NCBI GenBank assembly: GCA_963576565.1
Contig: OY755038.1
Location: forward strand, 10,493,756 to 10,557,755
Reading direction: 5' to 3'
Source of the DNA: Aspidapion aeneum
Lineage: Eukaryota; Arthropoda; Insecta; Coleoptera; Brentidae
DNA length: 64,000 bases
In this document: positions 55,117 to 64,000 of the stretch, one piece after another
Layout: the number at the start of each line of letters is the position of its first letter
Numbering within the stretch: position 1 is the first letter of the stretch
Position numbers and translations under genes: made by a program
The notes under the pieces: generated by a model
Told to the model about the DNA's origin: nothing
The model's database searches: none
What the model saw: only the letters and a program-made list of their open reading frames with translations

Positions 55117-56302
55117 ATACTTTAAATATTTGATAAGTTAGACATAACTTTTTAAAGTAGCCGCCTTGAAATAAAAAGAAATGTGTTTGTAGAAATCCTC
55201 AAATTCAACAAAAATTTTAAGCATTCATTTTTGTAACTCAGTAAATAATACTCAAGGTGACAAAAAAATATTTTTGATTATTATTAACTTAAAACTTAAA
55301 ATTTTTCGAGTTGAATTCATTTAAATTGGGGGGAGAGGACATCCCCCCTCTCGCCCCCCTCAAAAATGATCTTTTACAGTATTTTTTCTAATTATTTGCA
55401 AACTTTAAACTTGACCAAAAACAGCTAAGTTCTAGTTATTGAGGCAGACCAAAAGTCCTCTCCAACGATGTATAACACGCCGCTCTTATATCAGTGGCGC
55501 ACCTTTTATGGGCATTTAAATAAATGAGGTGTGGAAAAAACCATATTTTTTTAATTTTCTTAAATTTTATTGTCCTACATGTCTGGTTTTAAAACTTATT
55601 TTTAAAGCTGAGAATTTCCTTTCCAACGATGCATATCACTCCCTCCTCAAGGCAGCGGTAGATCTAGCATAGACGCACCAAAAATGGTCAACCAAACTGC
55701 TGCGTTGAGGGGGGAGTGATGTACATCGTTGGAAAGGAAATTTCTTCGGATTTGAAAATAAGTTTTAAAACTAGACATGTGGGAGAGTAAAATTTAAGAA
55801 AATTAAAAAATATAGTTTTTTCCACACCTCTCATTTATTCAAATGCCTATAAAAGGTGCGCCACCGTTAGAGAGTAGTTTTCATCAGGTTCAATAATTGT
55901 TACTCTTAGTTGTTTTTCGTAAGTTAAAAGTTTGCAAATAATTCGGAAAATACTGTAAGAGAGCACCTTTGAGGGGAGTAAGAGGGGGTGCCCCCTCACC
56001 ACCAATTTAAAGAAGGTCAACTAGAAAAAATCAGTTTTAAGTTACTACTAAGCAAAAATAATTTTTACTCACTCTCACTCACATTTTTATTTACACATTT
56101 ATTTTTATTTCAAGACGGCTATTTAAAAAATATATCTAGCTTAATAAGTATTTAACTGTATACAAAGGGCTTTTAACCAAAAATATTTTTTTGAGGAAAA
56201 AATAGTGTTAAGGATAAAAAATACCACAAAAAAATATTTTAAAAAAATATTTTAAAAATGTTCTTTTTTCGTACGCTAATGGAACGTACACCACTGTCGT
56301 CA

Positions 56303-57303
56303 CCCACATAGCACAATCACGTGTTTAACACGTAAAAAAGGCGTGAGAAAAAAAACATTGATTTTAAAAGCTGCTAGAAAAAAACGTTTATTTCATATAT
56401 GAAAACAAGCTTAATAGGTCATTCATTAACGTTATAAAAAATAACGTTGCTAAAAACTGCGTTGTAATAACGCCATTATCAAATTAAAACAGCACTGTTT
56501 TTACGTTAGTTTCAAGTGATTTTTATCAACGTTAAAATCACATTAGATTCACGCCTTTTCTACACGAATTTTAAAACGTGACTTGGCCATGCTTTCTATC
56601 AAAAAATTTTGAGATTTTACTAGCAGCAGCGCCATCTATTGTCGGCATTTTTCACTTTGATGAAATCTATCAGGCAGTGCTTTGGCCTTTAAACTCCAAA
56701 AGCCTGTCAAGAAGATCCCTGATCCTTTACGATCACGACGCATCAGTCATTTAACCTGATAAAGACACATTAATACTCTGTGAAAGTGTTTACTGTTAAA
56801 AAATCTTGTTTAGCTTTTAAAAAAAAACATAATGTACATAGATAGATATATAGATATTTTGTCTTGCCTTGAGCGCCATCTTTAAAATTGTCTTGAAGTG
56901 TTGTAGTCTTAAACTAGTAAACTTTTATAACTTCATTTCGCGTCTCTTTTAAGTTAAAAAAATGTTATTAAAAAAACGTGACCAAAAAAGACGCAGAAAG
57001 TTAGTAGATTTTAGAAGTCTTAATCTAGCGGCATTTTAGAACATGTTGTGGAGGACTTTTCAAGTGTGAATTTGGTACACGAAAATAATGAGTGTAAAAA
57101 ACACTTTATATACACAGCACCAGAAACTTCAGCAAAAAGTAGATTTTTATAGCTTGATTTCTCCTTGTTTTTAAGTTATCTTTAAGCATGTAGATTTAAC
57201 AAAATATATATTACATGGTATGAGGTTGTTTTCAAGTAAAAAAAAACTTTGTTATTTTTGTTCACGTTAATTTAATGTTGATGTGATTTTTGTGCCATGT
57301 GGG
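56303..57303 (-). mobile_element. CCCACATAGC element, copy 2, TSD CA
   Basis: CCCACATAGCAC and GTGCCATGTGGG are inverse ends with CA on both sides. The homologous foldback arms read CCCTCTGACAGAAGTGG without it, which supports a 2-bp duplication. It is the reverse orientation of 31347-32344. Confidence 0.82.
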
Positions 57304-57571
57304 CAGAGGGTACCAAGGTACATTATTGAAAAGGAAATTGTATACGCTTGTAAAATCATTTCCAGAAGATTTTTGGAGAAGGTGACTGTTTTAGAGTTAT
57401 TAGCAAAAAACTATCAAAAAGCAGGTTTAAGGGGGGGAGTCATTCCCCTGCCAGGGTTAGGGGGGGGGGGTTCCCTTTCGTAAAATTTTCGGGCAAATCT
57501 TAAGTGTGTTGCTTGAGCTTCTATCATTAAACGCAGCACATCGCTTGAATCTCGGATGTAGGGCCTGAACT

Positions 57572-58087
57572 AAACAGTGAATGCAATACACCAAGACAAA
57601 ATAATCCAATAACACAAGATCGAATAAAGAAAACCCTTGATTCTATTCCGCTAAATTCTGCAAACCTATGACGGCCGTTCCAATACGATGTTAATCAAGA
57701 TAAAGATATTCCGCATGATCGGACAAAAGCAAAGGCGATAGCAGCATCAGTTCAGCAGCATCAAGAAATCAGATAAAAGGCTTTAATCCTTGAGGCCACC
57801 GCACAACACTTGAAACTCCATTCAACTGTTCTTAAAATTTTAGTCTAGTGAATGTGGGTACTAGCAATAAGATAATAAGTTTTATAAACAACAAGGTTTG
57901 AACATTCTTTGCACACGATCGGGACATTTTGACGAGGGAGTGTGCAAAGAGGTTTTCAAACGAGTTTTACGATACTTTTTATACGACTGCAAATAAACAG
58001 AGACCAGAAAAATCAAACTTCAATTTAACTCGTTTTTATTAATAAAATATATAATATTATATTAACGCATTAACAAAAAAAAACTAA
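57572..58087. other. No recognised gene; hairpin at 57907-57949
   Basis: A perfect CTTTGCACAC/GTGTGCAAAG hairpin is present. One frame (about 57583-57790: DRIKKTLDSIPLNS and NQDKDIPHDRTKAKAIAA) looks protein-like but is broken by stops and matches nothing I know. Confidence 0.4.
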
Positions 58088-58662
58088 TTAATACTTAATA
58101 TTTATGGTAACATTCGAACATTCCTTCAAGGTTCCACCGGGAAAAACAGTTTTATTTTTCACCTCGTTATCGGTAATAGACAATATTTTTGGTGTCGTGG
58201 TTTCAGTGGAGTTTTTCAGCGTGTAATCGTGGTTTTCTTGTTCTGTTCCAAATGGACAATGCTTGTTCTGGTTCCGGAACAACAGATGAGCAGAAGACAC
58301 TGAAGACTCTATTTTTATTAAAACTTTTTTTCTCAGAGAGTATTCAACATAGCCTTCGGCAACTGAACTAGACTTCCATCCGCCATGGCGTTTAAGGGCA
58401 AGCAGATCTGAGTCAGAATTGACTAAAATTGTGGCCGATGAACGCCGAAAACAATGTCCCTTGAAACTTTCTGGATTCTCTGGCAAAAAATCGTCCTCAA
58501 CCTTAAATATTTAAATTTCTCAGAGAAAGTTTGGACATTTTTGGCTACTCTCCATTCCATGTATTGGCTATACTCAGATTCATACCTGCTTTTAGATTTT
58601 GTGGGTAGGAGTCCCGAACATATTTCGCTTGCTTTCTGTAAAATTTCCGCAGATTCCGACAT
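58088..58662 (-). pseudogene. Internally deleted Crypton tyrosine recombinase
   Basis: On the minus strand the frame starts MSESAEILQKASEICSGLLP, with SRYESEYSQYMEWRVAKN, collinear with the N-terminus of the 4769 copy. It then jumps, with a frame change near 58490, to the C-terminal domain: LPENPESFKGHCFRRSSATI (catalytic His-x-x-Arg), GGWKSSSVAEGYVEYSL (Trp and nucleophile Tyr) and a tail ending SNVTINIKY. The region with the first catalytic arginine and lysine, about 190 residues, is absent. It is inactive as a recombinase. It belongs to the same broad family as the 5-kb gene but is clearly diverged from it, so the two are not recent copies. Confidence 0.8.
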
Positions 58663-60520
58663 TTTTACACCAAAACTTTTAAAATTCAACAATTTTTTGA
58701 ACTATCAAATCAACAAAACAAAGGAGCCGTGACAGTTGCTATGGAACTCAGCCAACTTATATTGTTGGGCGACAACAACAAAAATCACAATAACGGGAGA
58801 CCCGTGTTCAAAAATGACGTAAGCATGCGCAAAAAGGACATAAGCGTGTGCAAATCGTTTTGCCCACGGCGGCGGCGCACGGTGGTCAGCTTGTCGGTTC
58901 TGAACGATCGAAATTATTTTATGGTTTTAGTTTTGACAAATTGATGCTGAAAGTTAGGAAATGTCAACTAGCGTTTAAAAAAATGTAATTTTAATATAGG
59001 TACTGTGCATTCTGGAGATGGTACAGTCGCCTCCAAAAAAATATTAAATATCGATTTTTTCCTGTTAAGCAAAAAACTTGAAAAATTGATACTTTGAGAG
59101 TGTCTTCAACTAGCTTATAGCTATTTTATTTAACATAGCTTTTTTATAAAAATTTAACTAAATTTATTAATCTTACTATACTATATATCAATTTTTTTAC
59201 CGTGCAGTGATATTCTTTATCGTAGTCTTTATATTCACTATTTTCACATACATAGTTTAAAATGGATTGATTTTTATCCTGTGAAACCGGTGTTTTGTGC
59301 CAGATTTTAAATAAATTACGTCGGCCAATCCCATGCGCCAACGCTGAAACAATAAATCATAGCTAATACAGCGGCAAGAAGCGGCAGCTGAATGTAGCAC
59401 CTATAGAACCCTTGATATATGATTGAAATAATAAAGTCACAAACGCAATCGATACGTACCGATTCAGACTTTTTCAATCCAATATATATAATACATATTT
59501 GAAAAATTATAATAAATCAATACACAACTTTTATCTAATTTTTTTAACAAGCAAATTGAAACTTTGCAAATGGTTTAATAGTAAAAATTAAAGATACTAA
59601 CCCATATTTTAAACATACGTGAAGAAATCACCATATAATCTCTGGTTTACCAACTTGGAGCACTTTTGAAAATCACCTTTCCACGCGGAATATGTGCGGA
59701 TCATTATGCAGGCTATCAAACGGGCTATGACTTGTCGTCGTAACAAGTGACAACGAGTTAGTTGATCGATGCATTGGTGTCTACTATCAAGGTAATTGGG
59801 CACTTTTTTAAGACTTAGTAGTTATGATAGAAAATAGTTCGATATTAAGGTTTCGATCGTCTAAATTAGACAAAATGCCGTTTTCAGATCGTGCTCTCCG
59901 GGCGCAAAACCCCCTTTTTCGAGGCAGTCGTATAAAGAGATTATGAAAATAACTAGTAGTTTACAATTTTGTATTATTATTCAAATAGTAAACTCAAATT
60001 TTACAACAGTAACGTCAAGTTATTACTCTAATACGAATAAAATGTGGAAAATGTTTATCTAGACATTTAAAAAATGCATTGGAAGATTCTACTAAATCTA
60101 CTCTGAATCTTAAATGTGACGTTCCAGATGTAACACCGCAGAATAAACCTTACAATAAAATCTATTGAAGGCCAACTTTCGTTTCTTTTAGCCATACAAC
60201 CCTCTCTAAGTTTTAACTTGTTTAACGACCATGATCCATCTCCGTCTAGCTCTGGCATTGCCCTTCCAGTTTCTTACTCCGATGACGATTTTTAATTCGT
60301 CCTCTGTCATATCATTTAAGTATTCCTATTAGAATATTAGCACGGATCACCTACGTGATCCGTGATATTAGCCTTTTGTGGTCAGCCACGAGGGTTCAAC
60401 TAGTTATCTGTTAAAGGTAAATTATTACTCAATTTTTTTTACTTTTTAATATATATTTTTTTATTTTCCACGTCACTTCTCTTTTGGAGCTTTATGTATG
60501 TTATCTCTCTATGTTTTCTT
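58663..60520. other. No gene recognised
   Basis: Several 60-70-codon frames exist on both strands (for example 59144-59341 minus), without known domains. A perfect-arm hairpin lies at 60341-60364. Confidence 0.4.
60341..60364. repeat. Hairpin CACGGATCAC-CTAC-GTGATCCGTG
   Basis: Perfect 10-base arms with a 4-base loop, preceded by TTAG. Same layout as the hairpins at 5677 and 26377. Confidence 0.8.
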
Positions 60521-60529
60521 ACTTTCTTA

Positions 60530-61567
60530 GATATCGTGGTTTTTGGTGTTCTGCAAGTGCATTTGGTATAAGGCGATATCGTCAACATATCTTAGGTGGT
60601 TCAAGTATTGTCCGCTTACGTCGTTTTTCCAATGTAAATTATTAAAAACATCTTCTAGGGTCTGGTTAAATCTTTTAGGTGATATTGTGTCACCCTGTTT
60701 GACACCTCTTCTTTGGATTGCCTTGGTTCCTTTGTGGATTTTGATTGATGTTGTTGCGTCGCTATATACAGTGTGTCCACGTAAGTTGGCGGCATATGGG
60801 AAACTTTTTTATTATTAGCTTTACAAAAAAAAGTTATTCTTCATAAAAAGTTCTGCCTGGTCCAAAACCTAAAATGCAACCATCAGATGTTAAATTTTTT
60901 TAGTCATATTACGAGGTTTGTCAAAAAATGTGATTTTTGCTCTAGAGTAAAGTACCTTTCTTTTTGACAATATCGAAAATTGTTATAAAGAAAAGATGTT
61001 TAGAATTAAAAATAGCTTTCAAATATTCAACATTGTTTATTTACATTAAAAAAATATTTTTTTCTACATTTTCTCTGCGATTACGTTGGAAATTTAAGTT
61101 TGCACATTAATGCATAATTAATCTAGGATGCAAATAATAATAATGTAAATAAACAATGTTGAATATTTGAAAGCTATTTTTAATTCTAAACATCTTTTCT
61201 TTATAACAATTTTCGATATTGTCAAAAAGAGAGGTACTTTACTCTAGAGCAAAAATCACATTTTTTGACAAACCTCGTAATATGACTAAAAAAATTTAAC
61301 ATCTGATGGTTGCATTTTAGGTTTTGGACCAGGCAGAACTTTTTATGAAGAATAACTTTTTTTTGAAAAGCTAATAATAAAAAAGTTTCCCATATGCCGC
61401 CAACTTACGTGGACACACTGTATATAAGCTATTAATCTGTGTATCTGTGATCTATTAGGCTATTAATTGAAGATGCCCAGTGCTCAATACTAAAAGCTTT
61501 TTTAAAGTTTATAAATGCAATATATAGTAAAATATTGTATTCGTTGGCTCGTTCTGTTAGGATTTTC
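60530..61567 (-). pseudogene. RTE-like reverse transcriptase remnant split by a mariner-type element
   Basis: The minus-strand frame (61567 down to 61421) reads KILTERANEYNILLYIAFIN, FKKAFSIEHWASSI and SLIDHRYTD before two stops. It continues beyond the insertion (60768 down to 60530) as SDATTSIKIHKGTKAIQRRG, VKQGDTISPKRFNQTLEDVF, and SGQYLNHLRYVDDIALYQ. The order (Phe-Lys-Lys-Ala-Phe block, RGVKQGDTISPK, YVDD in place of FADD) fits the RT domain of RTE-type LINEs. The endonuclease and the C-terminus are missing. The inserted element and the stops make it inactive. Confidence 0.8.
60769..61420. mobile_element. Mariner-type palindromic element, TA duplication
   Basis: Ends CAGTGTGTCCACGTAAGTTG and CAACTTACGTGGACACACTG are perfect inverse repeats flanked by TA. 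The arms pair over about 290 bp with few mismatches, meeting near 61050-61130, so almost the whole 652 bp would fold. It has no coding sequence. Confidence 0.88.
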
Positions 61568-62059
61568 AAACAACTTTAAATCCTTGGTTTCAACTAAGAC
61601 CCTTTCTAGTTCAGCTTATTTACATGTTTTAACTTTTTCTACATTAGTATAGATTTTAAGATGCATCTCAAGCACAGAAATCTGAATTTAAGTCATTAAC
61701 TATCTTTATTGTTTTTTCCCTTTTACTTAATTTCTTTAGCCTCCAAATATTTGATATCTTCGTCACCAATATGTACAAAATATTTTTATCTTGACTATCT
61801 AGTTCAACTCTTCATTCATCGTTTCTTTTTTTTTGCGATTATTATTAGCAGCAATTTTTTTCTCCTGATTTTGACGTCTTTGAATTTTATCATACTCAAA
61901 TAAAGATGTTTCTTGGACCAAAAAAGCTTTGTTTACGTCATCTTCTAGACCAAAGAACAATAGCACTTGAAAACCCAATAAACCTGGTTGCGTACCTGCC
62001 GTTACCTCATCACGACCACCAGAACCAACTGTGTAAAATGGAAAATAATGACATTATTA
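61568..62059. other. No gene seen
   Basis: AT-rich unassigned DNA. Confidence 0.4.
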
Positions 62060-62260
62060 TCCCTACCGGTGAGCCGTCGTCCGTTCGCGGCTCATTCTAT
62101 TGGCTGCGAATTGTTCGGAGGGGCCTGAAATGAGTAAAATTCTCGGCTACAGCTGTCTGAAACAAGTCTGGCCCTGGCTCTGGCCGCGTGAGTATATCAG
62201 CGCCACGGTTGCTACGCGCGGCGAGTTTACGTACGAACGAAGTCGAGATAACTTACGTAC
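62060..62260 (+). promoter_or_regulatory. Possible promoter region
   Basis: This stretch is GC- and CpG-richer than nearly all of the window (CCGTCGTCCGTTCGCGGCTC, GCCGCGTGAGTATATCAGCG). It contains ATTGGCTGCG (an inverted CCAAT-like box) and TATATCAG about 30 bp before the leader-like repeat begins. It is suggestive of a host or retroelement promoter, but nothing downstream within the window confirms a gene. Confidence 0.3.
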
Positions 62261-62910
62261 GCGGAGTTTTGAGCATAAAAAGAAGTTAGACGCCTTCAAA
62301 GCGAGTTTTTGTCTGGAAAACTCAAAGTTTTGTTTAGAGAATTTGCGTTTTAAAAGAACTTTAAGGATAATTTTGAAATATTCGGAGTTTACGTGGAACA
62401 AATTTTAACTTGTAAAGAAGAAAGAAGTGTTTTGGGAATATTAAAGTTGCAAAATATTAGAAAATTTATGAGCTAAATATTTAATTTTAAAACACTGATC
62501 AGCTAGGCGAGTTGTTGTGCGGTATTTTAAAGTTTGCCGGATTGTAATACCTGGAATTGGTGAATGAGTTTATAGGAATGAAAGGTTTTTAACTAAATCA
62601 TGGGACTTTCGCAAAGATTAAGTGAAAAAATTATATTTTAAAAAGTGGAGAACTAATTTCCTAGGTTTTTCTACGAAAACTAACTGACCCTAAATCGTCA
62701 ATTTTATTGTTTTGTAGTGAAAAACAATTGGATTGCAGTGATTGTGTTATTGTGAATAAAAAATGTGTGACTTTTTTTTGGAAAACTATGAAACTAGATC
62801 GAAGTAAAAAGGAGTTTTTTTGGATTTACATTGCATGAAGATTTCTCAGGTAGGTAAACTTCTTTTAATTTTTTGCCGGGCAGTAACCAAATTATTTTTT
62901 GTCCATCTCA
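62243..62910 (+). repeat. Leader-like repeat, copy 1, ending at a splice-donor-like site
   Basis: From GTACGCGGAGTTTTGAGCAT to beyond 62850 the sequence is repeated at 63350-64000, with a start-to-start distance of about 1.1 kb. Both copies contain TGTGTGACTTTTTTTTGG-like sequence, GCATGAAGATTTCTCAG and then GTAGGT at 62850 or 63950. This would fit duplicated 5' leader exons of a gene lying to the right, or two repeats of a retroelement leader. Coding content is minimal. Confidence 0.45.
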
Positions 62911-63349
62911 CATCAAATAAGCCTAATAGATAATAATTAAAATTAATAGATAAAGTTCACGTTTAAAACTATGATTGTTACAGGGTTTTGTTACTTTACT
63001 GAAAATTTAGAAAAAATCCAAGATTTTGAGATATCTTGATCCATCAACTCTTTGGCGAGGTGGATTTTACCCTAGGATCGAGTGATACTTGGCTGGAAAG
63101 GTTTTATAAATGCCTTTATTTTATTGTCGGGCAAAACAGCTTTAGTCAAAAAGCAGCAACTTTCAAAAATTGCTTTTTAAAAGCAGTCTTGCACTTGATG
63201 TTTTAGAATTTTAACTGAAAAAAACTTAATGATCAAAAAAAGTCCTTACCAAAATTTTTAAAAATTTTCGTCAAAATAAATAATTTATGGAGCCAATTTT
63301 GTTTAATTGAGTCTAGCGAATGTTGATGGCCGAAAAAATCAAAAGACGT

Positions 63350-64000
63350 CTAGATTACTTATGTACACGGAGTTTTGAGCATAAAAAGAAGTTTAGACGC
63401 CTTCAAAGAGAGTTTTTGTATGGAAAACCCAAAGTTTTGTTTAGAGAATTTGCGTTTTAAAAGAACTTTAAGAATAATTTTGAAATATTCGGAGTTTACG
63501 TGGAACAAATTTTAACTTGTAAAGAAGTGTTTTGGGAATATTGAAGTTGCAAAATATTAGAAAATTTATGAGCTAAATATTTAATTTTAAAAAACTGATA
63601 AGCTAGGCGATTTGTTGTGCAGTATTTTAAAGTTGCGGGATTGTAATACCAGGAATTGGTGAATCAGTTTATAGGAATGAAAGGTTTTTAACTAAATCAT
63701 GGGATTTTCGCAAAAATTAAGTGCAGAAATTATATTTTAAAAAGTGGAGAACTAATTTCCTAGGTTTTTCTACGAAAACTAACTGACCCTAAATCGTCAA
63801 TTTTTTTGTTTTGTAGTGAAAAAACGATTGGATTGCAGTGATTGTGTTATTGTGAATTAAAAATGTGTGACTTTGTTTTGGTAAACTATGAAATTAGATC
63901 GAAGTAAAAAGGAGATTTTTTGGATTTACATTGCATGAAGATTTCTCAGGTAGGTAAATTTCATTTACTTTTTTGGCGGGCAGTAACCAAATTATTTTTT
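63350..64000 (+). repeat. Leader-like repeat, copy 2 (runs past window end)
   Basis: Roughly 90% similar to copy 1 by eye, with the CAG/GTAGGT junction conserved at 63949/63950. The similarity continues to the last base of the window. Confidence 0.6.

Larger units (their letters stand above)
54153..57571. mobile_element. Large foldback element, copy B (TTCAGGCCCTAC ends)
   Basis: TTCAGGCCCTACAGGGTCCG at the left and CGGATGTAGGGCCTGAA at the right bound two arms of about 1.2 kb (excluding insertions), meeting near 55680-55720. CTTTATATCAGTGGCGCACC-type and GTCCTACATGTCTGGTTTTA segments recur in inverse order. Two elements are nested: 54540-55116 in the left arm and 56303-57303 in the right arm. 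Confidence 0.75.

Noticed and set aside
57583..57790. Protein-like frame beside the second large foldback
   Set aside because: It is broken by stops and I recognise no family, so I did not call it a gene.

Overview
The window looks like intergenic or heterochromatin-like DNA from a metazoan, most likely an insect. It is AT-rich, has introns with GT-AG borders, shows no bacterial operon structure, and carries transposon families typical of arthropods (P-like THAP transposase, mariner, pogo, PIF/Harbinger with a MADF gene, ZMYM1-like hAT, Crypton tyrosine recombinase, non-LTR retrotransposons). The exact order cannot be decided from the sequence alone. I found no intact host protein-coding gene, no tRNA or rRNA gene and no CRISPR array. 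Nearly every short open reading frame is a shadow of a repeat.

Layout. 1-2351: unassigned AT-rich DNA with one strong hairpin. 2352-13500: a TIR element (CCCAAGTAACAT ends), a two-exon Crypton recombinase pseudogene (4769-6621), a P-like element with a THAP gene (7419-8855), a foldback element (9345-10022) and two TIR elements. 13472-14850: a hAT element filled with an inverted array of short repeats; its pre-integration (empty) site is preserved in inverted orientation near 27060. 14.9-19 kb: tandem repeats, a 568-bp tandem duplication and a second P-like element. 19790-22395: a pogo-like element with two other transposons nested in it. 23.2-26.0 kb and 54.2-57.6 kb: two copies of a very large foldback element, each carrying different nested insertions. 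27.9-35.0 kb: two non-LTR retrotransposon relics, a hAT relic and several miniature elements, one LINE being split by a mariner-type element. 37.1-38.2 kb: a PIF/Harbinger relic with convergent MADF and transposase remnants. 38.2-48.5 kb: pogo, hAT and unassigned repeats. 49.1-53.9 kb: a 1.96-kb tandem segmental duplication carrying a dead mariner transposase; only its first copy holds an 887-bp element made almost wholly of a 10-bp minisatellite. 58.1-58.7 kb: a second, internally deleted Crypton. 60.5-61.6 kb: an RTE-like reverse transcriptase relic split by a mariner-type palindromic element. 62.1-64.0 kb: a GC-richer promoter-like stretch followed by two copies of a leader-like segment, each ending in a splice-donor-like CAG/GTAGGT; this is the only part that looks as if it might belong to a host gene.

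The genes do not form a pathway. The coherent story is one of nested transposition. Several insertions can be dated relative to one another because target-site duplications and, in several cases, matching empty sites lie in the same window. The most informative are the minisatellite element (49660-50546 against the empty site at 52519-52526), the hAT element (13472-14850 against 27059-27066) and the CCCACATAGC element inside the large foldback (56303-57303).
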